DNA from: Haloimpatiens massiliensis
Lineage (GTDB): Bacteria; Bacillota; Clostridia; Clostridiales; Clostridiaceae
NCBI RefSeq assembly: GCF_900184255.1
Contig: NZ_LT854640.1
Span: forward strand, 883,593-947,592
Reading direction: 5' to 3'
Length of the DNA stretch: 64,000 nucleotides
Numbering within the stretch: the stretch's first letter is position 1; each line of letters begins with the position of its first letter. The translations under genes were made by a program, and so were the position numbers. The notes beneath the pieces are model-generated. The model searched no databases, was not told where the DNA came from, and saw only the letters and a list, made by a program, of their open reading frames with translations. Shown here piece by piece: positions 10,022 to 18,357 of the stretch.

Positions 10022-10308
10022 TCTGTTTCTCCTTTTGAATAAATTTTAGTTTACTAATCTATTATATATAATTTATAATGTTTTTAAAAGTTTTTTATCC
10101 ATATTACTATATTACCATTGATTAATTCCTTAAAAATATACTTATAAATTTAATAATGTATAATTATTTTGAATATATTTTCAATTCAATAAATTTATTA
10201 AATTTGAAATTTTTTATTCATTTCATTGTTTACATGAAGGAATATAAAAAAATTTATAGAATATAGTTAATATGAACATATAATGATAAAGTATGGGGGT
10301 GTTTTTTC

Positions 10309-11493
10309 ATGGAAATAAAATTTTCTGATAGAGCAAATGGACTAAAGGCTTCTGAAATAAGAGAGCTTTTGAAATTAACTCAACGTCCAGAGGTTATATC
10401 TTTTGCAGGTGGACTTCCTGCACCAGAATTATTTCCAATTGAACAATTAAAAGAAGTAACAGCTAAAGTTTTAGAAGAGCAAGGTGCTCAATCTCTTCAA
10501 TACAGCACCACTGAGGGATATCTTCCTTTAAGAGAAATAATAGTAAATGAAAGAATGGCTAAAAATGGGGTTAAGACAACAGTGGACAATATCCTTGTAG
10601 TTAGTGGTTCACAACAAGCATTGGAATTTTCTGCAAAGCTTTTTGTAAACAAAGGTGATATAATTATCTGTGAAAGTCCTAGTTATTTAGGTGCATTAAA
10701 TGCTTTTAAAGCATATGAACCTAATTTTGTAGAAATTTCTATGGATGACGATGGAATGGAAGTAGACAAACTAGAAGAAGCTTTAAAAAATAATGACAAT
10801 GTAAAAATGATATACACAATTCCTGATTTCCAAAATCCTAGCGGAAAAACTATGTCTATAGAAAGAAGAAAAAGAATTGCTGAATTAGCTGCAGAGTACA
10901 AAGTTCCTGTTATAGAAGATAGTCCTTACGGAGAATTAATTTTTGAAGGTAAACCATATCCTTGTATAAAAAGCTTTGATAAAGCTGGATATGTAGTTAC
11001 TTTAGGAACTTTTTCAAAAACTTTCTGTCCTGGACTTAGATTAGGTTGGATTTGTGCTGAAGAAGAAATACTTAAAAAATATGTAATGATAAAACAAGGG
11101 GCAGATTTACAATCTAATACATTTACTCAAATGATAGCAGCTAGATTTATGCAAGAACATAATTTAGACGAACATATAAATAAAATAATAGAAGTTTATA
11201 GAAGACGTAGGGATTTAATGCTAGAAAGCATGAAAAAATATTTCCCTAAAGAAGTTACTTTCACATATCCAAAGGGTGGTTTATTCACTTGGGTTAATCT
11301 AAAAGAAGGCATAGATGCAGCTGAAGTTAATAAAGAAGCTTTAAAACAAAATGTTGCCTTTGTTCCTGGCGGATCTTTCTATCCAAATGGAGGAAATAAA
11401 AACCACTTTAGATTAAACTACTCTAATATGAGTGAAGAAAAAATAGTTGAAGGTATTAAGAGACTTGGTGATGTATTAAAGAAATATTATTAA
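10309..11493 (+). CDS. PLP-dependent aminotransferase, 2-aminoadipate (LysN/Aro8) type
   Basis: A fold-type I aminotransferase of 394 residues without the GntR DNA-binding domain of MocR proteins. Seen directly: the FAGGLPAPELFP start typical of the 2-aminoadipate/aromatic group, IYTIPDFQNPSGKT, and TFSKTFCPGLRLGW with the Schiff-base lysine at K237. R262-region and C-terminal FRLNYSN complete the substrate pocket. GGGGGTG precedes the ATG. The enzyme probably transaminates branched-chain, aromatic or aminoadipate substrates; the exact substrate cannot be set from sequence. It is separated from a second aminotransferase by only a 49-residue gene. Confidence 0.88.
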   Translation: MEIKFSDRANGLKASEIRELLKLTQRPEVISFAGGLPAPELFPIEQLKEVTAKVLEEQGAQSLQYSTTEGYLPLREIIVNERMAKNGVKTTVDNILVVSGSQQALEFSAKLFVNKGDIIICESPSYLGALNAFKAYEPNFVEISMDDDGMEVDKLEEALKNNDNVKMIYTIPDFQNPSGKTMSIERRKRIAELAAEYKVPVIEDSPYGELIFEGKPYPCIKSFDKAGYVVTLGTFSKTFCPGLRLGWICAEEEILKKYVMIKQGADLQSNTFTQMIAARFMQEHNLDEHINKIIEVYRRRRDLMLESMKKYFPKEVTFTYPKGGLFTWVNLKEGIDAAEVNKEALKQNVAFVPGGSFYPNGGNKNHFRLNYSNMSEEKIVEGIKRLGDVLKKYY

Positions 11494-11517
11494 TTTAGTT
11501 TAAATCATGCATAATTT

Positions 11518-11555
11518 AAATCACTTCTAAGCAATATAAATTTAAGAGGTGATTT
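11518..11555 (+). promoter_or_regulatory. Hairpin covering the ribosome-binding site of the next small gene
   Basis: AAATCACTTCT (11518-11528) pairs with AGAGGTGATTT (11545-11555), 11 bp with one G-T pair and a 16-base loop. The second arm contains the AGAGGTGAT Shine-Dalgarno of the 49-residue ORF. It has no T tract, so translation control is more likely than termination. Confidence 0.5.
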
Positions 11556-11559
11556 AATT

Positions 11560-11709
11560 ATGTATGATGCTAAAAAAGAGGCTTCAAAAAAAAATCAAAA
11601 ATTAACTTATGATTGCATTGCTACTACTGGATATTTTAGACAACAGCAAAACTATAATATGTTAAATACTAAAACTTCTTATATACCAATAGATAATATA
11701 TTTTATTAA
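11560..11709 (+). CDS. Small protein of unknown function (49 residues)
   Basis: I do not recognise this protein. The ORF starts at the ATG at 11560, five bases after AGAGGTGATTT, a strong ribosome site, and ends at TAA 11707-11709. The N-terminal half is lysine-rich (YDAKKEASKKNQKL) and is followed by YDCIATTGYF and a Gln/Asn/Tyr-rich tail ending in PIDNIFY. It has no signal peptide or membrane segment and one cysteine. It lies between two aminotransferase genes in the same orientation. A real gene is supported by the ribosome site and clean codon use; its role is unknown. Confidence 0.65.
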   Translation: MYDAKKEASKKNQKLTYDCIATTGYFRQQQNYNMLNTKTSYIPIDNIFY

Positions 11710-11750
11710 ACTATAATAATCTAAAGAAACTATAAAGTGGGGGGAACAAA

Positions 11751-12947
11751 ATGAAATTATCAAATCGTGTTCAAAAAATGCAATTTTCACCTATTCGTAA
11801 ATTAGCTCCATATGCGGATGTAGCAAAGAAAAACGGCATGAAGGTGTATCACCTAAATATTGGACAACCCGATATAGAAACACCTGATACCTTTTTTCAA
11901 GGCATGAATAATTTTAAAGAGTCAGTTTTAAAGTATACTAACTCTCAAGGCATGGAAGAATTAATTAATAGCTTTATTAAATATTACAAACAATGGAACA
12001 TTGAATTCGAAAAGGATGAAATAATGATAACTAACGGTGGAAGTGAAGCTATAATGTTTGCACTTATGGCCATATGTGATGTAGGAGATGAAGTGGTTAT
12101 TCCTGAACCTTTCTATACAAATTACAATGGTTTTTCTGATGTAGCTGGTGTAAACGTATCCTCATTTACTACCAAGGCAGAAGATGGTTTTCATTTACCA
12201 AGCAAAGAAGAAATTTTAAGTAAAATAACTAATAAAACTAGAGCTATTTTAATATCAAATCCTGGAAATCCAACTGGTGTTGTATATACTGAAGAAGAAA
12301 TAAGAACACTTGCTGATATAGTTAAAGAAGAAGATTTATACCTTATAGCAGATGAGGTTTATAGGGAATTTGTTTATGATAACCTAAAATACACTTCCGC
12401 CCTTTATATGAAAGATGTATTGGATAGAATAATATTAATAGACAGTATTTCTAAGCGTTACAGTGCATGTGGAGCAAGAATAGGATTAGTAGCATCCAAA
12501 AATAAAGATTTGATGAAACAAATTCTAAAATTTGGACAAACTAGACTTTGTGTTCCTACTATAGAACAATTAGCAGCCACTAATTTAATTAATACGCCTA
12601 AGGAATATTTTAAAAAAGTAAAAGAAGAATATGAAGGAAGAAGAAATATACTATTTGAAAAATTAAGTAGTATACCAGGAGTAGTATGTAAAAAACCTAC
12701 TGGAGCATTCTACGTAGTTGCTAAATTACCTGTTAAAAATGCTGAAAACTTTGCGAAATGGCTTTTAACAGATTTCTCTTATGAAAATAAAACTGTTATG
12801 GTTGCCCCAGCACAAGGTTTCTATGCAAACGAAGGTTTAGGAGTAGATGAAATAAGAATATCCTACTGCTTAAATAAAGATTCATTAAAAGATGCTATGA
12901 ATTTATTAAAAATTGCCATTGAAGAGTATAAGAAAACAGAAAAATAA
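11751..12947 (+). CDS. PLP-dependent aminotransferase, aspartate/aromatic class I
   Basis: A 398-residue class I aminotransferase. Motifs seen: LNIGQPDIETPDTF near the N-terminus, the NPGNPTGVVYT loop, DEVYREFVYD, and SISKRYSACGARIG with the PLP lysine at K235. EIRISYCL near the C-terminus carries the carboxylate-binding arginine. The start has a GGGGGG ribosome site. It is not closely similar to the aminotransferase 1.4 kb upstream, so the pair is not a recent duplication. Likely substrates are aspartate or aromatic amino acids used in Stickland-type amino acid fermentation, but this is inference. Confidence 0.88.
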   Translation: MKLSNRVQKMQFSPIRKLAPYADVAKKNGMKVYHLNIGQPDIETPDTFFQGMNNFKESVLKYTNSQGMEELINSFIKYYKQWNIEFEKDEIMITNGGSEAIMFALMAICDVGDEVVIPEPFYTNYNGFSDVAGVNVSSFTTKAEDGFHLPSKEEILSKITNKTRAILISNPGNPTGVVYTEEEIRTLADIVKEEDLYLIADEVYREFVYDNLKYTSALYMKDVLDRIILIDSISKRYSACGARIGLVASKNKDLMKQILKFGQTRLCVPTIEQLAATNLINTPKEYFKKVKEEYEGRRNILFEKLSSIPGVVCKKPTGAFYVVAKLPVKNAENFAKWLLTDFSYENKTVMVAPAQGFYANEGLGVDEIRISYCLNKDSLKDAMNLLKIAIEEYKKTEK

Positions 12948-12957
12948 AATATAAAAT

Positions 12958-12992
12958 AAAACCTCCAGATTATTGTGAAATCTGGAGGTTTT
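12958..12992. terminator. Bidirectional terminator
   Basis: AACCTCCAGAT with ATCTGGAGGTT, an 11-bp perfect stem with A runs before and T runs after. It serves the convergent aminotransferase and GNAT genes. Confidence 0.85.
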
Positions 12993-13872
12993 ATTTTATA
13001 AGTTGCCATTTACAAGTCTCCTCTTCTATATAAAATCCCATAGAAGTATAAAGATTTATAGCTACTTTATTTTCTGAACTCACCTTTATATTTACCAATT
13101 TATAATTTGCTTTATAAATTCTGTTTAGAATAAAACTTAAAAAATATTTACTGTACCCAAGTCCTCTGTATTTAGATATTATGCCGAAGTTTACAATGCA
13201 AGGTATGTCCTCCTCTTCAAATATAACTTGGCCATACCCTATATATTCATTCTTTAGCTTTAATAAAAAACAACCATCATTATAATAGTATTTTTGCTTT
13301 TTTTCAAAAAATATATCATCTAAAGTTAATGGAATCCTATTATTACTTTCAAAAATAGAGTTTTGAATTTTACATCTTAAACTATCCCCTTTTTCATCAT
13401 AAACATTACAGATTTCTACTGAACTAGGTTTATTTATACACATGTAACAATTTAGGTTTTTCTTCATTTTCAATGTACCATTGTTTTTTTTAAATCCTAA
13501 TGAATACAAAATATTAAAATTGTAGTCATTTTTATTGCAAACATAATTTACAGAAAAAGTATCTTTAAAAGCATAATTTACAAGTTTACTATAAGCCTCT
13601 AAGTTATATTTATATTTATCCCCCACATTAAAAGCTCTTATCTTATAATTATAGCGATTTAACTTATAGAGCCATATATATCCTATATAATTTAAAGACT
13701 CTTCATGCTGCAGTAAAATCACTTTTTTCATCATAATAAATCTATCCATAGAAGTAATTTTATCATACAGATAAAAAAAGTCTTCATTTAAATCATTAAA
13801 AGTATTTCTCTCACTATTAAGCTCCCTAAAAATACTTATATTTGTGTTTCTTAATCTTTTACATGTAAACAT
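12991..13872 (-). CDS. GNAT-family acetyltransferase
   Basis: A 293-residue protein with a recognisable C-terminal GNAT domain (about 170-290): the acetyl-CoA loop appears as SKYRGLGYSKYFL, followed by NIKVSSENKVAINLYTSMGFY, the typical beta5-alpha4 ending. The N-terminal half has the same fold spacing but lacks a clear CoA loop, so this may be a tandem-GNAT protein with one degenerate copy. The substrate is unknown. It is preceded by the CotS-like gene in the same orientation, 50 bases away. GAGGTAGAT precedes the ATG. Confidence 0.75.
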   Translation of the reverse strand: MFTCKRLRNTNISIFRELNSERNTFNDLNEDFFYLYDKITSMDRFIMMKKVILLQHEESLNYIGYIWLYKLNRYNYKIRAFNVGDKYKYNLEAYSKLVNYAFKDTFSVNYVCNKNDYNFNILYSLGFKKNNGTLKMKKNLNCYMCINKPSSVEICNVYDEKGDSLRCKIQNSIFESNNRIPLTLDDIFFEKKQKYYYNDGCFLLKLKNEYIGYGQVIFEEEDIPCIVNFGIISKYRGLGYSKYFLSFILNRIYKANYKLVNIKVSSENKVAINLYTSMGFYIEEETCKWQLIK

Positions 13873-13922
13873 ATCTACCTCTTTAAAATAAAATTTATAT
13901 TAATAATAACTATTTTTCATAT

Positions 13923-14969
13923 TTAATAATTCTGTATATACTCTGAAAAATCCTCTATAAATTTATCTTCTAATTCATTACAATTTATTAATTTTTCTAA
14001 TCTTTTAGAGTATTTTAATTCACTCCAGTTTTTATGTCTCACATATTTCTTTCTACCAAGTTTCCAAAACTTATGTGGAAATATAATTAATGCCAACATT
14101 ATTTCTAATTCTTCCTTAGACAGTTTGTTAATAGAGCTATACGCTTCTATTATTAATTTGGCTTTTTGGAAATCCCATCTATAATTTTTTTTATACATAA
14201 TACGCCTTATAAATTTTCCTATATCCATTACAGCTAAATCAAATACAATACTATTCAAATCAATTAAGTAATAATCTTCATCCTTCTTTATTATGTTTTG
14301 ATAATAAAAACTGTTATGACATATGGTTTTATACTCCTTATCATTTCTACATAAATTATAATAGTTTGATGAATTTAATAAACTTAATGCCATGAGCCCT
14401 TTTTTATAAAACATATCTATGCAGTTATAGTATTCATTATCAAAGCTACTTTTAATTCTTTTGTTTTTAATAAAATTTCTGAACTTATCTAAATCATGAA
14501 GTTTTTTATTAAAACTTTCAGGCCATTTACCTAAATTATTTTTTAGCTTTATTTCTTTAGTATTTATTTTTCTAGAACATTTATGAAATCTAGCTAACAA
14601 CTTTACACTACTTAATAGTTCATCTATATTATCTATATTACATTCTCTACCATCTATCCATTTTGTAGCATAAAAATTTATATTTTTATATTTAACCATT
14701 AAGTTATCTCTAGTAGTTTTTAAATACTCCGCTGTGTTATTAAAATGATTGTTTTTAAGTTCATTAACTAGATTCATACCATTCCTAACTTTATACTTTT
14801 TACTTCTTATTTTCTTTAAACATATAGTTTCCTTGTCCGTTTTAACTTTATACACACTTCTGTTTTTAGAGATATTCTCTACTTGTAAATCATACTTATT
14901 TAATATTCTAACTATAGTATTCCTTTCCTTCCTGTTCAAGTCTTGTTTATAACTAGAACGAGTTTCCAT
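13923..14969 (-). CDS. CotS-family spore coat protein (kinase-like fold)
   Basis: A 348-residue protein resembling CotS/YutH/YsxE, which have an aminoglycoside-phosphotransferase-like fold and associate with the spore coat. Features seen: a lysine-rich N-lobe (DKETICLKKIRSKKYKV), CHNSFYYQNII in place of the catalytic HGD-type loop, YLIDLNSIVFDLAVMDIG in the metal-loop position, and FPHKFWKLGRKKYVRH near the end. The catalytic Asp of HxD is replaced by Ser, so ordinary kinase activity is doubtful. AGGAGG precedes the ATG. Expression in the mother cell during sporulation is inferred from the family. Confidence 0.8.
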   Translation of the reverse strand: METRSSYKQDLNRKERNTIVRILNKYDLQVENISKNRSVYKVKTDKETICLKKIRSKKYKVRNGMNLVNELKNNHFNNTAEYLKTTRDNLMVKYKNINFYATKWIDGRECNIDNIDELLSSVKLLARFHKCSRKINTKEIKLKNNLGKWPESFNKKLHDLDKFRNFIKNKRIKSSFDNEYYNCIDMFYKKGLMALSLLNSSNYYNLCRNDKEYKTICHNSFYYQNIIKKDEDYYLIDLNSIVFDLAVMDIGKFIRRIMYKKNYRWDFQKAKLIIEAYSSINKLSKEELEIMLALIIFPHKFWKLGRKKYVRHKNWSELKYSKRLEKLINCNELEDKFIEDFSEYIQNY

Positions 14970-15036
14970 AAGATTTCCTCCTAATACTAGTGCTAATAGA
15001 TTATATTAGACTTATAAAAAAATATTACTTATTTTG

Positions 15037-15065
15037 TTGACAAAAATTTATTTTTAATATATAAT
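15037..15065 (+). promoter_or_regulatory. tRNA operon promoter
   Basis: TTGACA (15037-15042), a 17-base spacer and TATAAT (15060-15065), a perfect sigma-A consensus 19 bases before the first tRNA, as expected for stable RNA genes. Confidence 0.9.
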
Positions 15066-15083
15066 AATCCTTGTCGCCAACAT

Positions 15084-15160
15084 GGATCTTTAGCTCAGTT
15101 GGTTAGAGCAACCGGCTCATAACCGGTTGGTCCGGGGTTCGAGTCCCTGAAGGTCCACCA
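15084..15160 (+). tRNA. tRNA with CAT anticodon (Met elongator, or Ile2)
   Basis: The 77-base cloverleaf has acceptor GGATCTT pairing with AAGGTCC, a D arm GCTC/GAGC, anticodon stem ACCGG/CCGGT with loop CTCATAA, and a T arm with TTCGAGT. CCA is encoded. The CAT anticodon is read directly. Whether C34 is lysidine-modified, making it tRNA-Ile2, cannot be told from the sequence with certainty. Confidence 0.95.
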
Positions 15161-15174
15161 TTAATTTAATATTT

Positions 15175-15259
15175 GGAGGAGTTCCCGAGTGGCCAAAGGG
15201 GGCAGACTGTAAATCTGTTGCGTTTCGCTTCGATGGTTCGAATCCATCTTCCTCCACCA
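15175..15259 (+). tRNA. tRNA-Tyr (GTA)
   Basis: An 85-base class II tRNA with a long variable arm. The acceptor GGAGGAG pairs with TTCCTCC, the anticodon loop is CTGTAAA (anticodon GTA), and CCA is encoded. It lies 14 bases after the CAT tRNA and is surely cotranscribed with it. Confidence 0.97.
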
Positions 15260-15260
15260 A

Positions 15261-15292
15261 AAATAGCTTAACTATAGGTTAAGTTATTTTTT
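15261..15292 (+). terminator. tRNA operon terminator
   Basis: AAATAGCTTAAC pairs with GTTAAGTTATTT (one G-T pair), followed by TTTTT, directly after the tRNA-Tyr CCA end. Confidence 0.85.
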
Positions 15293-15320
15293 ATTCTCTA
15301 TAAATATATATAAAGTTAAT

Positions 15321-15351
15321 AAAGTCATCTTATTTTATCTAAGATGACTTT
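15321..15351 (-). terminator. Terminator overlapping the end of ispH
   Basis: AAAGTCATCTTA with TAAGATGACTTT, 12 bp. The ascending arm encodes the last residues and stop codon of ispH on the minus strand. Confidence 0.8.
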
Positions 15352-16196
15352 ATCATTTTTATTTTATTCACAGTTTCCTCTATTATCCAGTCTGGGGTAG
15401 ATGCACCAGCTGTAATTCCTATATTAATTATATCTTTATTTTCAAGAATTTCCATAGGTATTTCTTCAGCTCTTTCTATATGTATGGTGTTTTTGCAATT
15501 CTTGATACATATCTCATATAACTTAGTAGTATTAGAACTATGTTTACCCCCAATTACTATCATAGCATCTACATCCTTAGATAACTCCTCTGCACATTTC
15601 TGCCTAACTTCTGTAGCACTACATATAGTATTAAAAGCAACTATTTCTTTAGAATTCCTTATTACAGAATTCAATACATTTTGCCAATTTTTTTCTTTTT
15701 CGGTAGTTTGTGATACAACACAAACTCTCTTACCAATAGAAGATGAAATATCCCCTTCATTTTTAGCTACTAAAGCAGTGTTTTTGCACCATCCGTTTAT
15801 TCCTTGAACTTCAGGATGATTTTTATCTCCCACAATTAGAATATTATATCCTAAATTATAATATTCTTTTACTCTCTTCTGAATACTTGCCACATAAGGA
15901 CAAGTAGCATCGATTACTTCAAACCCTGCTTTTTTTAACTTTTCTAAAATTTCTAGTGATACGCCATGAGATCTTATAACAATTACATCATCAGCATTTA
16001 ATTTATCTATTTCATTAATTTCTATTGGATATATATTTTTTCCTTTTAAATAATTTATAACATCATTATTGTGTATAAGAGGTCCTAAAGTATAAATCTT
16101 TTTTCCTTTTTCTCTTTGGCACTTAATAACCAAATCTACAGCTCTTTTAACTCCAAAGCAAAATCCAGACTTATCCCCTACAATTACATTTTTCAT
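15339..16196 (-). CDS. ispH: 4-hydroxy-3-methylbut-2-enyl diphosphate reductase IspH
   Basis: The last step of the MEP isoprenoid pathway, reducing HMBPP to IPP and DMAPP on a [4Fe-4S] cluster. Three cluster cysteines are visible in GFCFGVKRAV, DATCPYV and FNTICSAT, with the conserved glutamate-containing TTEKEK loop. The 285 residues are the catalytic domain only. Many clostridia carry a fused S1 RNA-binding segment of several hundred residues, which is absent here since the gene ends in a terminator. It lies 27 bases after cmk, in the same orientation. GGAGG precedes the ATG. Confidence 0.97.
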   Translation of the reverse strand: MKNVIVGDKSGFCFGVKRAVDLVIKCQREKGKKIYTLGPLIHNNDVINYLKGKNIYPIEINEIDKLNADDVIVIRSHGVSLEILEKLKKAGFEVIDATCPYVASIQKRVKEYYNLGYNILIVGDKNHPEVQGINGWCKNTALVAKNEGDISSSIGKRVCVVSQTTEKEKNWQNVLNSVIRNSKEIVAFNTICSATEVRQKCAEELSKDVDAMIVIGGKHSSNTTKLYEICIKNCKNTIHIERAEEIPMEILENKDIINIGITAGASTPDWIIEETVNKIKMIKSS

Positions 16197-16223
16197 AATT
16201 AACCTCCAAATATATACTAAACT

Positions 16224-16880
16224 CTATTTTTTAATATTATCAATATAATAAGATATTTTATCTACTACACCATTTATATCTAAATTAGATGAATCTATTT
16301 CTATAGCATCTTTAGCTTTAGCTAAAGGACTTATTTCTCTAGTGGAATCTATATGATCTCTTCTTTTAATATCCTTTAAAATTTCTTCATAGTTTACTTC
16401 AATACCTTTTTCCACTAATTCTTTATATCTTCTATTTGCTCTAGTTTCTGCACTGGCAGTTAAGAATATCTTCAATTTTGCATCTTTTAAAACTACAGTT
16501 CCTATGTCTCTTCCATCCATTACCACACTATATTTTTCGGACATTTTTCTCTGAAGCTCTACAAGCTTTTCTCTCACTTCCTTAATGGTGGAATAATAAG
16601 AAACATTTTTGCTTATTAAAGGCATGTATATACCATCCGTTATATCCTTTCCATTTACTATAAGTCTTTCCCCTTGAAAATGCATATCTAAATTATTCAT
16701 AAGTTCTACTAATTCTTGTGTATCTTCAGGTTTTATATTTTTCTCCATAGCCTTTAATGTAACTGCTCTATACATAGCACCAGTATTTATATACATTAAA
16801 GAATATCTGTCTCCTACTAATTTTGCTATGGTACTTTTACCTGCTCCTGCAGGACCGTCTATTGCTATTGATATATTCAA
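16224..16880 (-). CDS. cmk: Cytidylate kinase
   Basis: Phosphorylates CMP and dCMP. The P-loop GPAGAGKST lies close to the N-terminus. I favour the TTG at 16880, preceded by AGGCGG eight bases upstream, which gives 218 residues, the usual length. The ATG at 16916 would add 12 residues with no ribosome site. Also visible are DGRDIGTVVLKDA (nucleotide binding) and the lid arginines in RANRRYKEL and IKRRDHIDSTR. The gene is part of a flavoprotein-cmk-ispH series, an order common in clostridia. Confidence 0.95.
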   Translation of the reverse strand: MNISIAIDGPAGAGKSTIAKLVGDRYSLMYINTGAMYRAVTLKAMEKNIKPEDTQELVELMNNLDMHFQGERLIVNGKDITDGIYMPLISKNVSYYSTIKEVREKLVELQRKMSEKYSVVMDGRDIGTVVLKDAKLKIFLTASAETRANRRYKELVEKGIEVNYEEILKDIKRRDHIDSTREISPLAKAKDAIEIDSSNLDINGVVDKISYYIDNIKK

Positions 16881-16921
16881 TTTTATGCCCGCCTTTCTTT
16901 TAACTATATAAAACATGTAAT

Positions 16922-18145
16922 TTAAAAATCCATACCTGCCAAATATCCAGTGGATAAAGCAATTTGTATATTAAAACCACCAGTTTCCGCATCTAAATCT
17001 AACACTTCTCCAGCAAAATATAAATTAGAAACCTTTTTAGAACCCATAGTAGAAGGATCCACTTCCTTTACATCTACTCCCCCAGAAGTTACAATTGCCT
17101 CTGCAATAGGTCTTGTACCCTTAATATTAAAGGTTAAATTTTGAAGTAAATGTACCAGTTCTTTTCTCTCTTCTCTAGTTATTAAATTTACTTTTTTAAT
17201 TGGGTCAATACCACTTAATTTAACAATCACATCTATAAGTTTTTTAGGTAATAAATCATCCAATGAATTTTTAAAATCCTTATTGCAGTACTTTTTAAAA
17301 TCATTTCGAATTCTCTTATCCAACTGTTCTTGTGTAAGAGCTGGTTTTAAATTTATGCTTATCTTTACATTATCATTTCGATTTACTACATTGCTTCCAG
17401 TTAAAATTATAGGACCTGATAGTCCAAAATGAGTAAATAACATTTCTCCAAAATCCTTGTATAATACCTTCTTACTATTTTCACTATAAATTTTAACTTC
17501 AACATTTTTTAAAGAAAGTCCTTGTAACTCTTTTACCCAGCTTTCCTGAACTTCTATTGGCACTAAAGCTCCTTTAGGCTTTACAATACTATGCCCTACT
17601 AACCTAGCAAGTTCATAACCATATCCATCTGAACCTGTTTGAGGATAAGAGCACCCTCCTGTACAGAGTACAAATTTATCTCCATAAATAATTTCTCCAG
17701 AGGACAGTTTAACTCCTTTTATCTCATTATCTTCTGTTATAAATTTTCTAACATCACAATTAAATTTTAATTTTACATTATTTTTAATTAATGTATCTTC
17801 AAATGCCCTTATTATGTCTGAAGATTTATCAGACACTGGAAAAACTCTGTCTCCCCTCTCAACTTTAAGTTTAACTCCATTTTCTTCGAGAAAATTCATA
17901 GTATCTATATTTGTGAAACTATAAAGTGCACTGTATAGAAAACTAGAATTAGTAGGAATATATTGAAAAAACTCACTTATATCCTTATAGCTAGTTACAT
18001 TACACCTTCCTTTACCTGTGATAAAAAGTTTTTTTCCTAGCTTCTCATTTTTTTCTAACAATATAACCTGATTTTTATTTTTAGAGGCAGTTACCGCTAC
18101 CATCATTCCTCCTGGGCCACCACCTATTACAACAACCTTTGCCAA
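16922..18145 (-). CDS. BaiN/HI0933-like FAD-dependent oxidoreductase
   Basis: A 407-residue flavoprotein of the YhiN/HI0933 family. The dinucleotide-binding motif GGGPGGMMVA is at residues 8-17, followed by LLEKNEKLGKKL and the family hallmark GKGRCNVTS. The C-terminal FAGEVLDLDAETGGFNIQ closes the FAD site. The physiological reaction is not settled: BaiN in bile-acid-transforming clostridia is a reductase, but most relatives are uncharacterised. It starts at TTG, with GGCGGTGA six bases before it, and its stop lies just upstream of cmk. Confidence 0.88.
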   Translation of the reverse strand: MAKVVVIGGGPGGMMVAVTASKNKNQVILLEKNEKLGKKLFITGKGRCNVTSYKDISEFFQYIPTNSSFLYSALYSFTNIDTMNFLEENGVKLKVERGDRVFPVSDKSSDIIRAFEDTLIKNNVKLKFNCDVRKFITEDNEIKGVKLSSGEIIYGDKFVLCTGGCSYPQTGSDGYGYELARLVGHSIVKPKGALVPIEVQESWVKELQGLSLKNVEVKIYSENSKKVLYKDFGEMLFTHFGLSGPIILTGSNVVNRNDNVKISINLKPALTQEQLDKRIRNDFKKYCNKDFKNSLDDLLPKKLIDVIVKLSGIDPIKKVNLITREERKELVHLLQNLTFNIKGTRPIAEAIVTSGGVDVKEVDPSTMGSKKVSNLYFAGEVLDLDAETGGFNIQIALSTGYLAGMDF

Positions 18146-18306
18146 TATATCACCGCCTTATTATACTTACTATTATAATTTAATATAATAACAATAATTA
18201 TTCAATAGAATTAGCTTAATATATTCAAAGGTTTTTTATATTGAACAGTATTTTATAATAATAATGTGAACTACACTTAATGTATTAAAAAGTTTTTTTG
18301 CATTAT

Positions 18307-18335
18307 AAAAGAGGGTTAATTTTTAACCCTCTTTT
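18307..18335 (-). terminator. gdh terminator
   Basis: AAAAGAGGGTTAA with TTAACCCTCTTTT, a 13-bp perfect stem with a short T-only loop, just after the gdh stop codon on the minus strand. Confidence 0.85.
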
Positions 18336-18357
18336 ACCTCAGTACTTTATATAAGGA

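Noticed and set aside
10022..10308. Regulatory RNA between miaB and the first aminotransferase
   Set aside because: Only AT-rich sequence without a stable stem or conserved riboswitch motif is visible.
15084..15259. tRNA pair as an integration site for a mobile element
   Set aside because: No integrase gene and no repeated 3' tRNA segment are seen on either side.
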